Shown here piece by piece: positions 31,611-41,929 of a stretch of DNA of 64,000 nucleotides. Every line of letters begins with the position of its first letter. Within the stretch, counting starts at the first letter, position 1. Made by a program: the position numbers and the translations under genes. Source of the DNA: Craspedostauros australis (taxonomy: Eukaryota > Bacillariophyta > Bacillariophyceae > Mastogloiales > Achnanthaceae); NCBI GenBank assembly GCA_026770025.1, contig JAMXDE010000011.1, positions 1,302,001 through 1,366,000 on the forward strand. The letters run 5' to 3'. The notes below the pieces were generated by a model. It had not been told where the DNA came from and searched no databases. It worked only from the letters and a program-made list of their open reading frames with translations.

Positions 31611-33368
31611 ATGCTCCGAACAACGACAGCAACAGCAACAATGTCGCGGGGCTGGAGTCGGCACGGTGTCGTCTCGAGTGTCGCCACAGCATCAGCGGCT
31701 GTGGACGCGGCAATGGCTGTGATGACCCCGCGGAATACTGCTGCAGCCGCTGCTGCCACGCAAACTGCAGCATGCTCAAGATCATGGTTCGTTGTCGAAA
31801 GATCTCATCACATCACCAAGCGCTCCTTTCAGACTTCCGGGTTCTCGCAGACCACAACGCGTTTGCGGTCGGCACACAACTTCTCGTATGGTCTGCGCCA
31901 ACCGTCGTCGCTTCGTCACTTCTCAAGGACGGCAGTCGTCAGCGATATCAACGACGGTGCAAATGTAAACCCAAACGCAGCTGACAACCGTCCCGCCCAA
32001 GAAATCCTGGATCAATGCTCCAACCTGTACGATTCGCTGACATCTCTCAACGACAAGATCGGCGGGACGGCCATCCCTCCATCGTCCGATCGAGCAACGT
32101 CGTTGCCGTTCTGCTTGCTGGTTGGCAACCATTCCTCCGGAAAGTCCTCATTCATCAACTACATCCTGCAGCGCAACATCCAAAAGGCTGGAGTGGCCCC
32201 GACCGACGATACCTTCACGGTGATCGCGCCCTCGGTCGATGGCGAGGATGCCGACGCCGATGGCCCGACCCTGGTTGGAAATCCCGATCTGGGATTCTCC
32301 TCCCTGCGACAATTCGGCCCAACCCTGATCCATCACACGCAGCTCAAGGTCAGAACCTCGCCGCTGGGTTTCATGCTGGTGGATTCGCCAGGCATGATCG
32401 ATGCACCCACCAACACCCATCCCAATTCTCGCAAATCCGACTACAAGATGGATCGGGGCTACGACTTCCAGAGCGTCGTGCGGTGGCTGGCGCAACGAGC
32501 CGACGTGGTCCTCCTCTTCTTCGACCCGGACAAGCCAGGAACGACGGGCGAGACCATGAGCGTCCTCCTCAATTCGCTGTCGGGCATGGATCACAAGCTC
32601 CTCATCGTGCTCAACAAGGCCGATCAGTTTCACAAGATCCACGACTTTGCGCGCGCCTACGGTTCTCTGTGCTGGAATCTATCCAAAGTGATCCCACGCA
32701 AAGACCTCCCGCCCATCTTCACCATGTGCCTGCCAAGCTCGGGTGACGACGACGCAAAAACGACGCTGTCCTCCAGCCTCAGCGACTTGGAGCACACGCG
32801 TGACGACGTCGTCGAGCAGGTCATGCAGGCCCCCAAACGCCGCGTGGACAACGTCATCACAAACCTGTACGATTCCACGAGCATGCTCGTCCTCTACTCC
32901 AAGGTCTGGAACGACGTTGCCAACCGGTACCGCAAGGAATGGCGCGGCTGCCGTTTGCAAGAGGCCGCCCTGGTCACGGCGGGCGTCTCCGTCTTTGGCG
33001 CTCTCAACTACCTCGGCATTGACCCCACCATTCAGGGCGGCGTTCTGGGTTCCGGTATCCTCGGTTCCGGCGGATTGTTCTGGTACCACCAATTCGTGCT
33101 GAAAGGTCTGAGGGAGCGCCTCACGTCGGCCGAAAGCCTGGCGACGTCCTTCCAGCGCACACACAGCAGAGAAGTGCAGGACGCTGACGAGTTCATCGCC
33201 AGCCTATGGCAGCGCGTGCGAGCCAGCCTCAAGCGCTCGCTGGATGATGCGTTCGATGGCGGTGCCATTCCATCATCCGTCACGGCCAAGGAGTTGGAAC
33301 TGCTGGAGAATATCCTGACGACGGAGATTCCGAGGCTGAGGCGGATCGCAAGTGACACCAAGTACTGA
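31611..33368 (+). CDS. Dynamin/EHD-like GTPase, organelle-targeted
   Basis: 585 residues in one exon. The first ~110 residues are rich in Ala, Thr, Ser and Arg with few acidic residues, as in mitochondrial or plastid presequences. The GTPase domain has the P-loop GNHSSGKSSF (about 172-181), a likely switch Thr in the following TDDTFT segment, DSPGM (G3) and NKAD (G4). The RGYDF...VVRWLAQRADVVLLFFDPDKPG region matches EHD and sarcalumenin-like members of the dynamin superfamily. Near residues 450-490 a Gly/Ala-rich hydrophobic stretch could be one or two membrane segments. The C-terminal helices may be a stalk. No EH domain is present, so it is not a classical EHD. A role in organelle membrane remodelling is inference. 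Confidence 0.8.
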   Translation: MLRTTTATATMSRGWSRHGVVSSVATASAAVDAAMAVMTPRNTAAAAAATQTAACSRSWFVVERSHHITKRSFQTSGFSQTTTRLRSAHNFSYGLRQPSSLRHFSRTAVVSDINDGANVNPNAADNRPAQEILDQCSNLYDSLTSLNDKIGGTAIPPSSDRATSLPFCLLVGNHSSGKSSFINYILQRNIQKAGVAPTDDTFTVIAPSVDGEDADADGPTLVGNPDLGFSSLRQFGPTLIHHTQLKVRTSPLGFMLVDSPGMIDAPTNTHPNSRKSDYKMDRGYDFQSVVRWLAQRADVVLLFFDPDKPGTTGETMSVLLNSLSGMDHKLLIVLNKADQFHKIHDFARAYGSLCWNLSKVIPRKDLPPIFTMCLPSSGDDDAKTTLSSSLSDLEHTRDDVVEQVMQAPKRRVDNVITNLYDSTSMLVLYSKVWNDVANRYRKEWRGCRLQEAALVTAGVSVFGALNYLGIDPTIQGGVLGSGILGSGGLFWYHQFVLKGLRERLTSAESLATSFQRTHSREVQDADEFIASLWQRVRASLKRSLDDAFDGGAIPSSVTAKELELLENILTTEIPRLRRIASDTKY

Positions 33369-33731
33369 ATTTGGAGGAGACGACTTGCCGTACGCATTCG
33401 CGGGCAACCTTGTGCGATAGCAGACATGGCAGAGCGGATGGCTATGCGTGTCCAGCAGAATGAGGAAGCGCGGCATTCTTTGGCAACCACATCCACAACG
33501 TCATGCCACATCATTCTCGTGTCGACAATGCCCCATGCATTCTCCACCACTTTCTGCACTAACTCAAATAGAGCACATCGTGATGAAAGTGAAGTATTGT
33601 GGAGTAGTTGTAATGCAGAGTAAAGTCGAGAAACTAATTGGAGGACTCTATTACTTCTCTATCCGCGCTACGAATGTACGAGTATACGAGCATATGGTAG
33701 TACCTTGCGAGCAATGTCGCCCTTGGGCTTT
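33369..33731. other. Convergent intergenic spacer
   Basis: These 363 bp lie between convergent stops. Nothing is seen beyond 3' UTR sequence. Confidence 0.5.
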
Positions 33732-34361
33732 TCACATTCCTCCTCCCCGAAGCTGCAACACCATGTGGATGGTGGCACCAGCGGCAATGTTGTACGATTC
33801 GAGAGTCTTGTCGTCTGCCAGCTGCTTTCCGGAGTGGATTAATCGGATCTGGTCCACCTGGATACCCTCCTTCTCCTGCAGAGCCTGCTTGACGGAGAGA
33901 ACCTGGTTCTCTGGCTCAAAGTTGAATGCCTGTTTGCGGCCTGTCAGCGTCTTGATGAAAATCTGCGGGCAGTCGCAGGCATCGTTGTGGTCGTTATCGT
34001 CGTTGTCATCGTCATCGCAATCGTCATTGTCATCGTGGATTTTTATTTGGTTCAGAGAAGAAACATCAAGAAATGGAGAACATTGCAACAAGCGCCAAGT
34101 AACAGGCAAAGGAGAGGAAATCATGAGTTGAGGTTGGGGGGGAATCGCATGCACAACACTCGATTCAAGGGTGAATGGAGACTTCTCGCTCCGGTCTGCT
34201 CTGTTCCATTTCGACGGCCAATGCGCACCCGATGCTTATGTGGCCAGTCCGTGTTGAAGAGGGAGAATGCCTTCGTGCACCGGGAACAGGAACCTCCCGT
34301 CAAATCCAAATGGCTGCGACCAAGATACCATCTCGGAGCAAGTTCACATGCTCACCTGCAT
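33732..34361 (-). CDS. NEDD8/ubiquitin-like modifier, Gln72, with a two-codon first exon
   Basis: Exon 1 is only ATG CAG (34356-34361), followed by GTGAGC. A 393-bp intron ends in AG at 33963-33964, and exon 2 runs 33732-33962. The product is 78 residues. It begins [10 protein letters not shown], keeps ubiquitin-fold positions Leu8, Ile44, Lys48, His68 and Val70, and ends LQLRGG plus Gly-Met, so a protease would have to remove two residues to expose Gly76. Residue 72 is Gln. Ubiquitin has Arg72, while NEDD8/RUB proteins have a small or neutral residue, and this position selects the E1 enzyme. Lys11, Lys29 and Lys63 are replaced (Arg, Ala, Ala), while Lys6, Lys27, Lys33 and Lys48 are kept. The [12 protein letters not shown] and GATIHMVL segments resemble NEDD8. 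NEDD8/RUB1 is the preferred call; a separate divergent modifier is possible. Confidence 0.78.
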
Positions 34362-35002
34362 TGTTGTTGATGGGTTGTTGCTTTATGCTTTGCGTCTATT
34401 GAGATTACGTGCTAATGTTGCGTGTTGCGTGCTGCGTGCTGCGTGCTGCGTGCTGCGTGCTGCGTGTTGTGGTTGTTGGTCCAGTGGTCGCGTTGAATGC
34501 AAACGTGTTGTTGATTGTGTCAGTGATTGTGTTGGGGGTGGTTTTGTGGGCAGACGATCTCAGGAGGTCTGTTTCTTGCGTTGGTTTCCGCGATGTTTGC
34601 TGCTGTTCCCGCCACGTCTGTGCGAGGAGGTTCTGTTCGTTTCGTTTCGTGTGGTTGTTGTTGCAGAGCGAAGCGTGGGAAGAAATTGATTCGTCTGACC
34701 GAGATTCTCGCCATGACCCCATTTCATCCACGATGATCCACACGTTTGGAGCCACGACATGCACAACTTCACTCCAACAAAACACGATGAGACAACTTGT
34801 CCACGCTCGAGGACACACGAGCAATCTTCATCGCGGAATGTCCTCGATTTCATGGAATCGGCAAAGAATGAAGCGCCCTCGCTCGTACACACTCCACTCC
34901 ACTCCGCTGTGCCTCGCTGTACTGTACCCGAATCGACTCTCTATCTCGACCTATTATTCTATTATATAATATATGATATGATATTATATGTTGTTACAGT
35001 TT
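34362..35002. other. Intergenic region with a 7-bp satellite
   Basis: On the minus strand the stretch next to 34361 is A/C-rich, fitting the modifier's leader. A 7-bp tandem repeat lies at about 34417-34469. The remainder includes an AT-rich patch (about 34955-34993), probably the 3' flank of the sulfotransferase-like gene. No gene is seen. Confidence 0.45.
34417..34469. repeat. 7-bp tandem repeat GCGTGCT
   Basis: About seven units in a row, with GCGTGTT variants at both edges, lying about 55 bp upstream of the modifier's start codon. Confidence 0.85.
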
Positions 35003-36184
35003 CTAGTTGGTTGCCTGACTGCGAATGCTCCGACATAGCGTAACCACAGCATCGTGGACCTTCACCATGGATCTCATGTATGGTTGGTCGTTGAGAGAAA
35101 CACCGCTGCGATCTTGTTCAGGTCCATTGATTGGAGTGCGCGTGTCACCCGTCCCCGTTTCCTCCTCCTCTTTTTTCTTCTTGTAGACCATGTTCACAAG
35201 ATCATCAAAGGCTTGGTCATCTTTCATTTGGAGCAGGGGTTGAACATCCGCCCTCCAACTGCTTCGGTCATCATAGTCCCAGCATCCCACGAGGCTCTTG
35301 GGCCGCATCATCAGCTGCGAATGCAGCGTGTGCAACTGGGTTGTGTACAGGTGGATGGCCCCCAGCACATCCGTGTTGAAGTTCCGATTCAATGTCGTGG
35401 ATTTGATGACCGCGTATGGGTTGCGGTAGATGTACACGTGCTCACACGTCACGCCGGCCATATTGCATGCCTCGTACCACACATCGAGGTTGGGATACAT
35501 GAGAGCCCGGCATGGATTCAGGAAGTTTGGATAGGACATGACGCCGAACTCGTTCCCACCCGACAGGAAGTTGACGGGGAACACGATATCATCATCGTCA
35601 GTGTGGCCAGGCCCCCCAGCATCACCATTTGGTTTGATCTGCGACTTGACATGCTCGGACATTTCTGTGAGCAACGCTGCGAGGTCCTGCTGAGCTTGCG
35701 TCGTGTTGGACGCGGGGTCGGTATCTGCCCATTTGCACGGCGCACTCCAAAGCCCGCCCCACCGTTGCCTCTTGTGCCGGTACAGCAAGCGCATGAGTCG
35801 CTTCGAGAAGTTGGGATACAGCTCCGTTTCGACGAGCCTGCTGCGGACCGCAGAAGCCTTGATGAGGTCCTGCCAGAAGTGGTGACCGGTTCCCTCCAAC
35901 CCCAGGAACATGACGAAACGCAGCGGGCCGTTCGATCGCGGTTGTTGCGCATTGACCGCATCGGGATCCATCTGGCCAACGGCAGCGAGCGACGCGCTCA
36001 TGAACTGCTCGTAGTATCCGTAGTCATGGCTCTGCCTGACATACAGCAGGTATGCACCGATGACCAGGAGCAGAAGGAGGATGTGAAGCCATCGTGATCC
36101 TGCACCGCGAAAGCACCACACTCCTATTCTCTTCACAAAGCTCTTCTGCAGATTGCTTCGTTGACGCAGCTGGTTTATTCTCAT
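35003..36184 (-). CDS. Sulfotransferase-like type II membrane protein
   Basis: 393 residues from the ATG at 36184. The frame is open further upstream, but that part is less protein-like, and the ATG at 36184 places a membrane anchor at residues 32-49 after a basic segment, as in Golgi type II enzymes. The lumenal part starts with FVMFLGLEGTGHHFWQDLI (residues 90-108), which looks like the P-loop-like 5'-phosphosulfate loop of sulfotransferases. A later block, VYIYRNPYAVIKSTTLNRNF, resembles the 3'-phosphate-binding region (Arg and Ser). The family transfers sulfate from PAPS to sugars, proteins or small molecules. The acceptor is unknown. It is 445 bp from PPWD1 and divergent from it. Confidence 0.6.
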   Translation of the reverse strand: MRINQLRQRSNLQKSFVKRIGVWCFRGAGSRWLHILLLLLVIGAYLLYVRQSHDYGYYEQFMSASLAAVGQMDPDAVNAQQPRSNGPLRFVMFLGLEGTGHHFWQDLIKASAVRSRLVETELYPNFSKRLMRLLYRHKRQRWGGLWSAPCKWADTDPASNTTQAQQDLAALLTEMSEHVKSQIKPNGDAGGPGHTDDDDIVFPVNFLSGGNEFGVMSYPNFLNPCRALMYPNLDVWYEACNMAGVTCEHVYIYRNPYAVIKSTTLNRNFNTDVLGAIHLYTTQLHTLHSQLMMRPKSLVGCWDYDDRSSWRADVQPLLQMKDDQAFDDLVNMVYKKKKEEEETGTGDTRTPINGPEQDRSGVSLNDQPYMRSMVKVHDAVVTLCRSIRSQATN

Positions 36185-36628
36185 TGCTCTGCAACTCTGA
36201 CACTCTGACACTCTGTTGTGGCCATGTCTCAAGAGACGAGCACGGGATGGAGGATGGGAGACGCGGGATGAAGTGTCGCGAGGGTTGATGGTCACAACAA
36301 GCGAAGCGACAACCATGAACAGACAACAACACCACATCCTCTTCGCAGCACCAAGAGGATTGAACAATTTTGTGTCGTGGATACGACCACTTCGAGTACA
36401 CCAACCACCAACCAACCAAAAAATGAGATTCGGGAACAGATCATCTCCGTGGTCCTCATCTCGGCTCCACCAACACCACCAACGCTGTCGCAACCATCTC
36501 CACCACCACCTTCTACCTCGACTCTACTTCTCACTTATAGTCGTATGCGAGAGAGCGGCAACACACATTGTTATCCAGCAGCCAAGCAGAAGTCTCGAAC
36601 AATACTCTCCAACAGCACCGGCGACATC
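36185..36628. promoter_or_regulatory. Bidirectional promoter, sulfotransferase-like (-) / PPWD1 (+)
   Basis: Only 444 bp separate two divergent ATGs, so leader and promoter elements must be shared or tightly packed. The half next to PPWD1 (about 36360-36560) is strongly A/C-rich on the plus strand. No TATA box could be assigned with confidence. Confidence 0.5.
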
Positions 36629-39085
36629 ATGGGCAAGCAGCAGCAGAAGAAACGCAAGGAAGAGGAGGCCGACGAGCAAGGCAAGGCCGCCAAGCGCCCG
36701 CGCAATGTGAACGTCGTGCTGGAGGAAATGCCAAAGTCCTCCCACTACCAGATCTCCTTCATGCACAAGGGCATCGTCACGCACGTTGCGTCATCGGCGA
36801 AGCACGGGTACGTTATCACCGCGTGCACGGAGGGCGTGATCAAGTTCTGGAAGCGCAGCTCGGCGGTCCTCGAAAAGAAGCCGGATGGGGCTCCACCCAA
36901 GAAGGAGGACGAATCCACAACGGCGTGCCTAGAATTCGTCAAGTCCTTCACGGCGCATATCGGGCCGATCATTTCCCTGCTGGTGGATCCCTCGCAGGAC
37001 ACCGTGGCCTCCGTGGGCAAGGACGGGACCATCAAGCTCTACGACGTCTCCACCTTCGATGCGACCTCCATGCTGCGAACGCAGAACTCTTTCGCTCCGG
37101 CGGCCACATTCCTGCTCGACGAATCCCAAGATCTGCTGCTGGCCATCGCCGATAAGAATTCGGGCAAAATCTTCGTGTACTCCGTCGGGACCCTGGAACT
37201 TGTGCAGGAGCTGTCGTTGCATTCGAAGCCGGTCACCGCCTTGGCCTACAACAGCGAACGCAAATGCTGCGTGAGCACGGACGAGAAGGGCACCATCGAA
37301 ATCTGGGACTGCACGTCGGGCACCAAGCCTGGCGAAGTGGTCGGCGCGGCATGCTCCCCAAAGAACAACAACGTCACCTTCACCTCCAAGATGGACACTG
37401 ATCTGTACGGACTTGCCAAGAAGGGAACCTCCATCCTGTCGCTTTCCATGTCCAAGAATTACTTTTGCGTCTTCGGGTCGGACTTCAAGGTGCGCCTGTA
37501 CGAGGTTGCCACGGGCAAGATGGCCGTGCGATACGATGAGCGGATAAGCGTCTACACCTCCAAGTTCGCTTCGTACGACATGGACTCCATCGAATACGGC
37601 AAGCGAGCTGCCACCGAACGCGAGATGATGGACCAGTCCGACCTTCCCACATCCAACCTCGTCCAACTCGATCCGACGGAACGGTACATGATCATTTCGA
37701 CCATCGTGGGGATGAAGCTCATCGACTGGCGAAAGAACAAGGTCGTCAAGGTCATTGGCAAGGCAGATGCCAGCCAGCTGCGGTTGCTCTCCTTCTGTCT
37801 CTGCCTCGGGGACCCGAAGGTCAATCAACAGATGAAGCTGGCGCTCAGTTCTGGAAGCTCCAGCGCCGTCGGGGAGAAGAAGGAGAAGGTCCAGCAATCC
37901 ATCCTCATCGCGCTCGCGTACCAGCAACGTCGATTCTACGTCTTCTCGCACCACGACCCGCTGGAGGCCGACGACGCAGACGGAGCCGCCAGCCGCGATG
38001 TGTGGAACGAGGCCCCATCCTCGCAGGACAAGATCCTGGGCATGAGCGGAGGCCGGGCGGCTGGCGGGGCGCAGAAGGCTGGATTTTCCTCCGCAATCCT
38101 GCGCACCAGCGTGGGCGATGTGCATATCAAGCTGTTCCAGGAGGTGCCGAAGACGTTGGAGAATTTCTGCGGCCACGCACAGGCGGGATACTACGACAAC
38201 GTCATCTTCCATCGCATCATCAAGGGATTCATGCTGCAGACGGGCGACCCGCTTGGTGACGGAACTGGCGGAGAGTCCATTTGGGGAGGAGAGTTTGAAG
38301 ATGAATTCGTGCGAGAGTGAGTCTTGTCCTGTGGATGCATGGGTGGGGAGAGAGGGGCCTGGCGTTGGATGTTGCAAAACTATGATCGAACGTTTGCCCT
38401 GACGATGCTCTGAATGATTCGTACAACGTACAACGCATTCCATGTGCCTTGTGTATGCTCGCGTCTCTGGTTTGTCCTGTGTCACTCTGTGTTCTTCGCT
38501 TGTTACTCACACCGACAACAACTCTGCCTTCATTTTTTCCATTTGATTTCTTCCAATTCCATTCTATCTGCAGCCTTCGCCACGATCGACCATACACCGT
38601 ATCCATGGCCAACGCTGGTCCAAACACCAACGGATCCCAATGTAAGTTCACACAATTGGCAAAGACTGAATATGAGTATATTCGTTCCTGGTTGGTTGGT
38701 CTGTGAAGCGTGCTGAAAAGATACGAGGAGTTCACACGAGTACCAACATGCATGCATCCCGTCCATCTGACACACTGCACTTGCACCACCTGTGCTCTTT
38801 CCTTCTCTTTCTTGTTGCGCAATTTGCTCTATTCTGCCTGTGCCAAACATGGCCAATACCTGCTTGTATTGTATCATGCACAACATGCACTTCCTCCGTC
38901 AACACATATTCACAAATACAGTCTTCATCACGACTGTTCCAACGCCATGGCTTGACAACAAGCACTCCGTCTTTGGCCGAGTCACGAAGGGTATGGACAT
39001 TTGCAACATGATCGAGAATGTGAAGACCGACACGAACGACAAGCCGCTGGATGAGATCCGTATCTTGAGCATCGACGTGGAGTAG
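36629..39085 (+). CDS. PPWD1: PPWD1: WD40 repeat - cyclophilin peptidyl-prolyl isomerase
   Basis: Three exons (36629-38316, 38574-38641, 38922-39085) give 639 residues. All junctions fall in conserved cyclophilin sequence, so the splicing is well supported. A Lys-rich start is followed by an N-terminal WD40 region (about 40-390) with recognisable repeats such as [13 protein letters not shown] and [12 protein letters not shown]. The C-terminal cyclophilin domain (about 485-639) keeps the isomerase residues: [47 protein letters not shown]. The Trp of PTPW is present, so the enzyme should be active and cyclosporin-sensitive. PPWD1 is a component of activated spliceosomes. The middle exon is only 68 bp. 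An ATG earlier in frame would add a Ser/Thr-rich stretch, but [10 protein letters not shown] fits the family. Confidence 0.95.
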
Positions 39086-39687
39086 AGGAGAGGAGAGTCT
39101 CCCCCAGTTGGTCTTGTGGAACTTCTGCCGACACGATGGTGTTTGACGATTCAAAGCATCCCGTATGGTGTAGTCGCACAAACGAAGGAATGGCAGCCCG
39201 ATGCTGCCGGTAACGAAAGCAGTTGTATAGCTCCATACATATCAGAGGCGCAACGTATTGTCATAAGTAGGGTACTCCATTCAATTGTTTTGCAGCAAGC
39301 ATGGCAGGTACCACAGCAGCGAGAGTCTTCAAGGATAAATGGAATAATCGGGAGGCAAATCTGGTGGACCTAGTTGTCATCGTGCTCGCAGTCTGCGACC
39401 AACGCTATCTGGGACGAAGCAATCGTGTTTGTTTGTCGGCTTGTGTCCCGTGAGTTCAACGAGACGGGACTCACCAAAAGACGAGAAAGTCACAACGACT
39501 GGCACGCAAATGCCAATGCCAGAAACGCAACCGGTGCGGAGGCACAACATTGAAGACCAAGCCTCGGGAGGGGGAGCAAGAACAACAAAAGCAGCAATAC
39601 CGACAGCGGTCGCAACTTACCCAGATCATTGTCAAACCAAGCCGAGCTAAGAGGAGGTTTGCGGTCAAGGACGTTAGTACTACAAGC
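39086..39687. other. Intergenic spacer and leader
   Basis: PPWD1 3' flank followed by the 5' region of the receptor-like gene (A/C/G-rich, T-poor on the plus strand from about 39480). No gene is seen. Confidence 0.45.
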
Positions 39688-41211
39688 ATGACGAAGAAAT
39701 CATCATCAATACTGGCAGCACACCACCGTGGCAGCCTGAGATGCCTGCTGTCTCTGCTGGCAGTTGGAACCGCTCTGCTGGGAGGATGTGCTGATGCAAA
39801 GACCGTGTCCGGTGATTTCAAGCTCTCAGGTCTCATGACGGAACACGTGATGGGATCGTTCGCGGTCGCCGCGGGCCACACGGGTACAATGACGGTGGAT
39901 TTGATATCGAAGGACGGGCCTTACAGTGCATTCAGCGCACGCATGTACAAGGACGACGAGTGGCCGAAATTCAAGAAGGCGTTGCTGTGTGACCAGAAGA
40001 CCAAGCTGGCTTCCACTACCGAACCTGTGGTGTTCGCCCGCGACCGCAAGAGTCCTGGGCAACACAAGGCGCACATCGCGATGAAGATGGACAACTCGAA
40101 GGGCGACCGTCCTCGATACTACTATTTCGCAGTGGATGAATGCCAATTGGAGATGTACATGCATGATGCCCAGGTGCCGAAGGTCCACTACAAGGTGCAG
40201 ACCTGGGACGAGGGGTCGCATCTGTCGGCGGATGAAAATCATCTCATCACTCTGCACACCATGACGATGCTCTTCAGCGGCATCCTGGCAACGTTGCTCG
40301 GCCTTTCCATCATGGTGCAGATGATGCAGAAATCTTCCGTCCATGCCGCCATGTTCCTCGTCACGGCGGCCGCGATATGCGACTCGGCATCGAGTATGCT
40401 CGAGCTCATGCATCTGCGCGCTTACTCTTCCAACGGCGTGGGCAGTTACGCGCTGGACGCGCTCTCCGCTCACATGGAGGCATTGTGCGATTCGATGGTG
40501 ACCTTGATGCTGCTCTTCGTGGCTTCGGGATGGACTCTGCCATCCGACGTGATTTCCGTGCAGCAGAATGCAACGCTCGTGCAGAAAGTCATTGGCGGTC
40601 TGCAGAATCCATTCAGAGCGTTGGCCAGCGGCAGCCCGGGGGCAGTGTTTGCGATGTTCATCATCGCGGCGCATCTCATCCTTGCGCAGTGGGGGAGAAT
40701 TTACAACGACGACTTTGACTCCTACCACGATCTGGAGCACTTGCCAGGGACCATGCTCATGCTGCTCCGCATGTTCCTCGGCCTTTGTCTCATCATCTGC
40801 TGCTTTCAAACCAGGAGCAGATGCCCCATCTCGCTGCATGGCTTCTACGTCAAGCTTGCGATCGTCGGCACGGCTTGGTTCCAGTCGTTGCCCATCGTCA
40901 TCTGGGCATGTAACGCATTCGTCTCGTATCATCTGCGTCATGCTGCGGTTGGCAAGTGGTGCGCGATCGTGCAGACATCGTCCCTGGTGCTTCTATCATG
41001 GCTCGTCACATCGCAATCATCATCATCGTACCACAAGCTCAGCCACATGTCATCCGGCAAGGACAATTTAACAGAGAGCCTCAGCGGAGCAGGTGGCGGT
41101 GATATCGGTGCAGACAGTGGTGGTGGTGGTGGCAGCGGTGGTATCCTTGGTGGTGCTGCTAGCAGGGGCCTCACGTTCTCCATGGGGAAATCCAAGGTTC
41201 GGCTGGACTGA
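39688..41211 (+). CDS. GPR180/TMEM145-like seven-transmembrane protein
   Basis: 507 residues in one exon. The ATG at 39688 gives an N-terminal signal peptide (basic start, hydrophobic LLSLLAVGTALLGG, then CADA). An extracellular, mostly beta domain (about 38-180) follows, with the DEC-type cysteine block FAVDECQLEMYM. The membrane part (about 185-440) has seven hydrophobic segments and the family hallmark YNDDFDSYHDLEHLPG between segments. These features match the intimal-thickness-related receptor group (GPR180, TMEM145; Pfam GpcrRhopsn4), found across animals and many protists. The tail is Gly/Ser-rich and disordered. The ligand is unknown. An earlier in-frame ATG at 39550 is possible but would hide the signal peptide. 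Confidence 0.82.
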   Translation: MTKKSSSILAAHHRGSLRCLLSLLAVGTALLGGCADAKTVSGDFKLSGLMTEHVMGSFAVAAGHTGTMTVDLISKDGPYSAFSARMYKDDEWPKFKKALLCDQKTKLASTTEPVVFARDRKSPGQHKAHIAMKMDNSKGDRPRYYYFAVDECQLEMYMHDAQVPKVHYKVQTWDEGSHLSADENHLITLHTMTMLFSGILATLLGLSIMVQMMQKSSVHAAMFLVTAAAICDSASSMLELMHLRAYSSNGVGSYALDALSAHMEALCDSMVTLMLLFVASGWTLPSDVISVQQNATLVQKVIGGLQNPFRALASGSPGAVFAMFIIAAHLILAQWGRIYNDDFDSYHDLEHLPGTMLMLLRMFLGLCLIICCFQTRSRCPISLHGFYVKLAIVGTAWFQSLPIVIWACNAFVSYHLRHAAVGKWCAIVQTSSLVLLSWLVTSQSSSSYHKLSHMSSGKDNLTESLSGAGGGDIGADSGGGGGSGGILGGAASRGLTFSMGKSKVRLD

Positions 41212-41929
41212 TTCCTTGGAATCCCTCCAAGTACAGATTCCTCGAGAGAGCACATCGCTTGTCACTGGTACGTGTGTAGTGCATAGAGAGCTCGCAGCCG
41301 ACGTCAAGACGGCGCCCAGCTGGTCAAGACCACCCCCACGAGGAAAGATCCCTTAAATTCTGTTTTTCAGCACCACAATACAAATTCTCAGGGAGATACA
41401 AGTTTTCAGAGAATACTCTCCAGTTTCATGACACAACAGGAGTGCTCTTCAGGCGCATTCTCGAGCGTATTAGAGAATATGGTTGTGTACTTTCTCTCTG
41501 GAGAATGACTGGTGGCCATGCGTCGGCTGCATTTGCGAGGTTACTGCTTCTATTGCGGGCAGGGATAGGGAATAGTTTACGAAGCAGAGTAGGACTTGAT
41601 ATCGTTCGTCAGGGCTAATTGGTCCGTTTATATTTGTGCGTCCGTCAAATGGTGTGTTGACCGTATGTTTGTTTACTGTCAATCTCATCCGACCGTTGGT
41701 AACTCCCAGCACATCCGCACACATCACAGACCCGGAAACAAATGACAGCAACAACAACAAAAAAGTGAAACAACACACACGCACCTCAAATTCAAACAAT
41801 TGTCGACATCAACAAGGAACGAACAGCACGCAAACGAAAAGGACCGAGTCCTTTGTCATTAGGCTGCACACAAATACTCAACGATTGCGTCCCATCGGAA
41901 AGACGTGTTGGACAGGATCCGGCATCACC
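41212..41929. other. Intergenic spacer with small inverted elements and leader
   Basis: Between about 41390 and 41510 short self-complementary pieces occur (cagagaatactctccag and a later ctctggagaatgac). They may be remains of a small hairpin element related to a motif near 23281-23311. From about 41700 the plus strand is strongly A/C-rich, probably the leader of the next gene. Confidence 0.4.

Noticed and set aside
36929-38485. 518-codon open frame on the minus strand
   Set aside because: It lies exactly opposite PPWD1 exon 1, whose WD40 and cyclophilin sequence is unambiguous. The frame is a shadow of codon bias.
39826-40941. 371-codon minus-strand frame
   Set aside because: Antisense to the seven-TM receptor-like gene and rich in His, Arg and Gln, without any domain.
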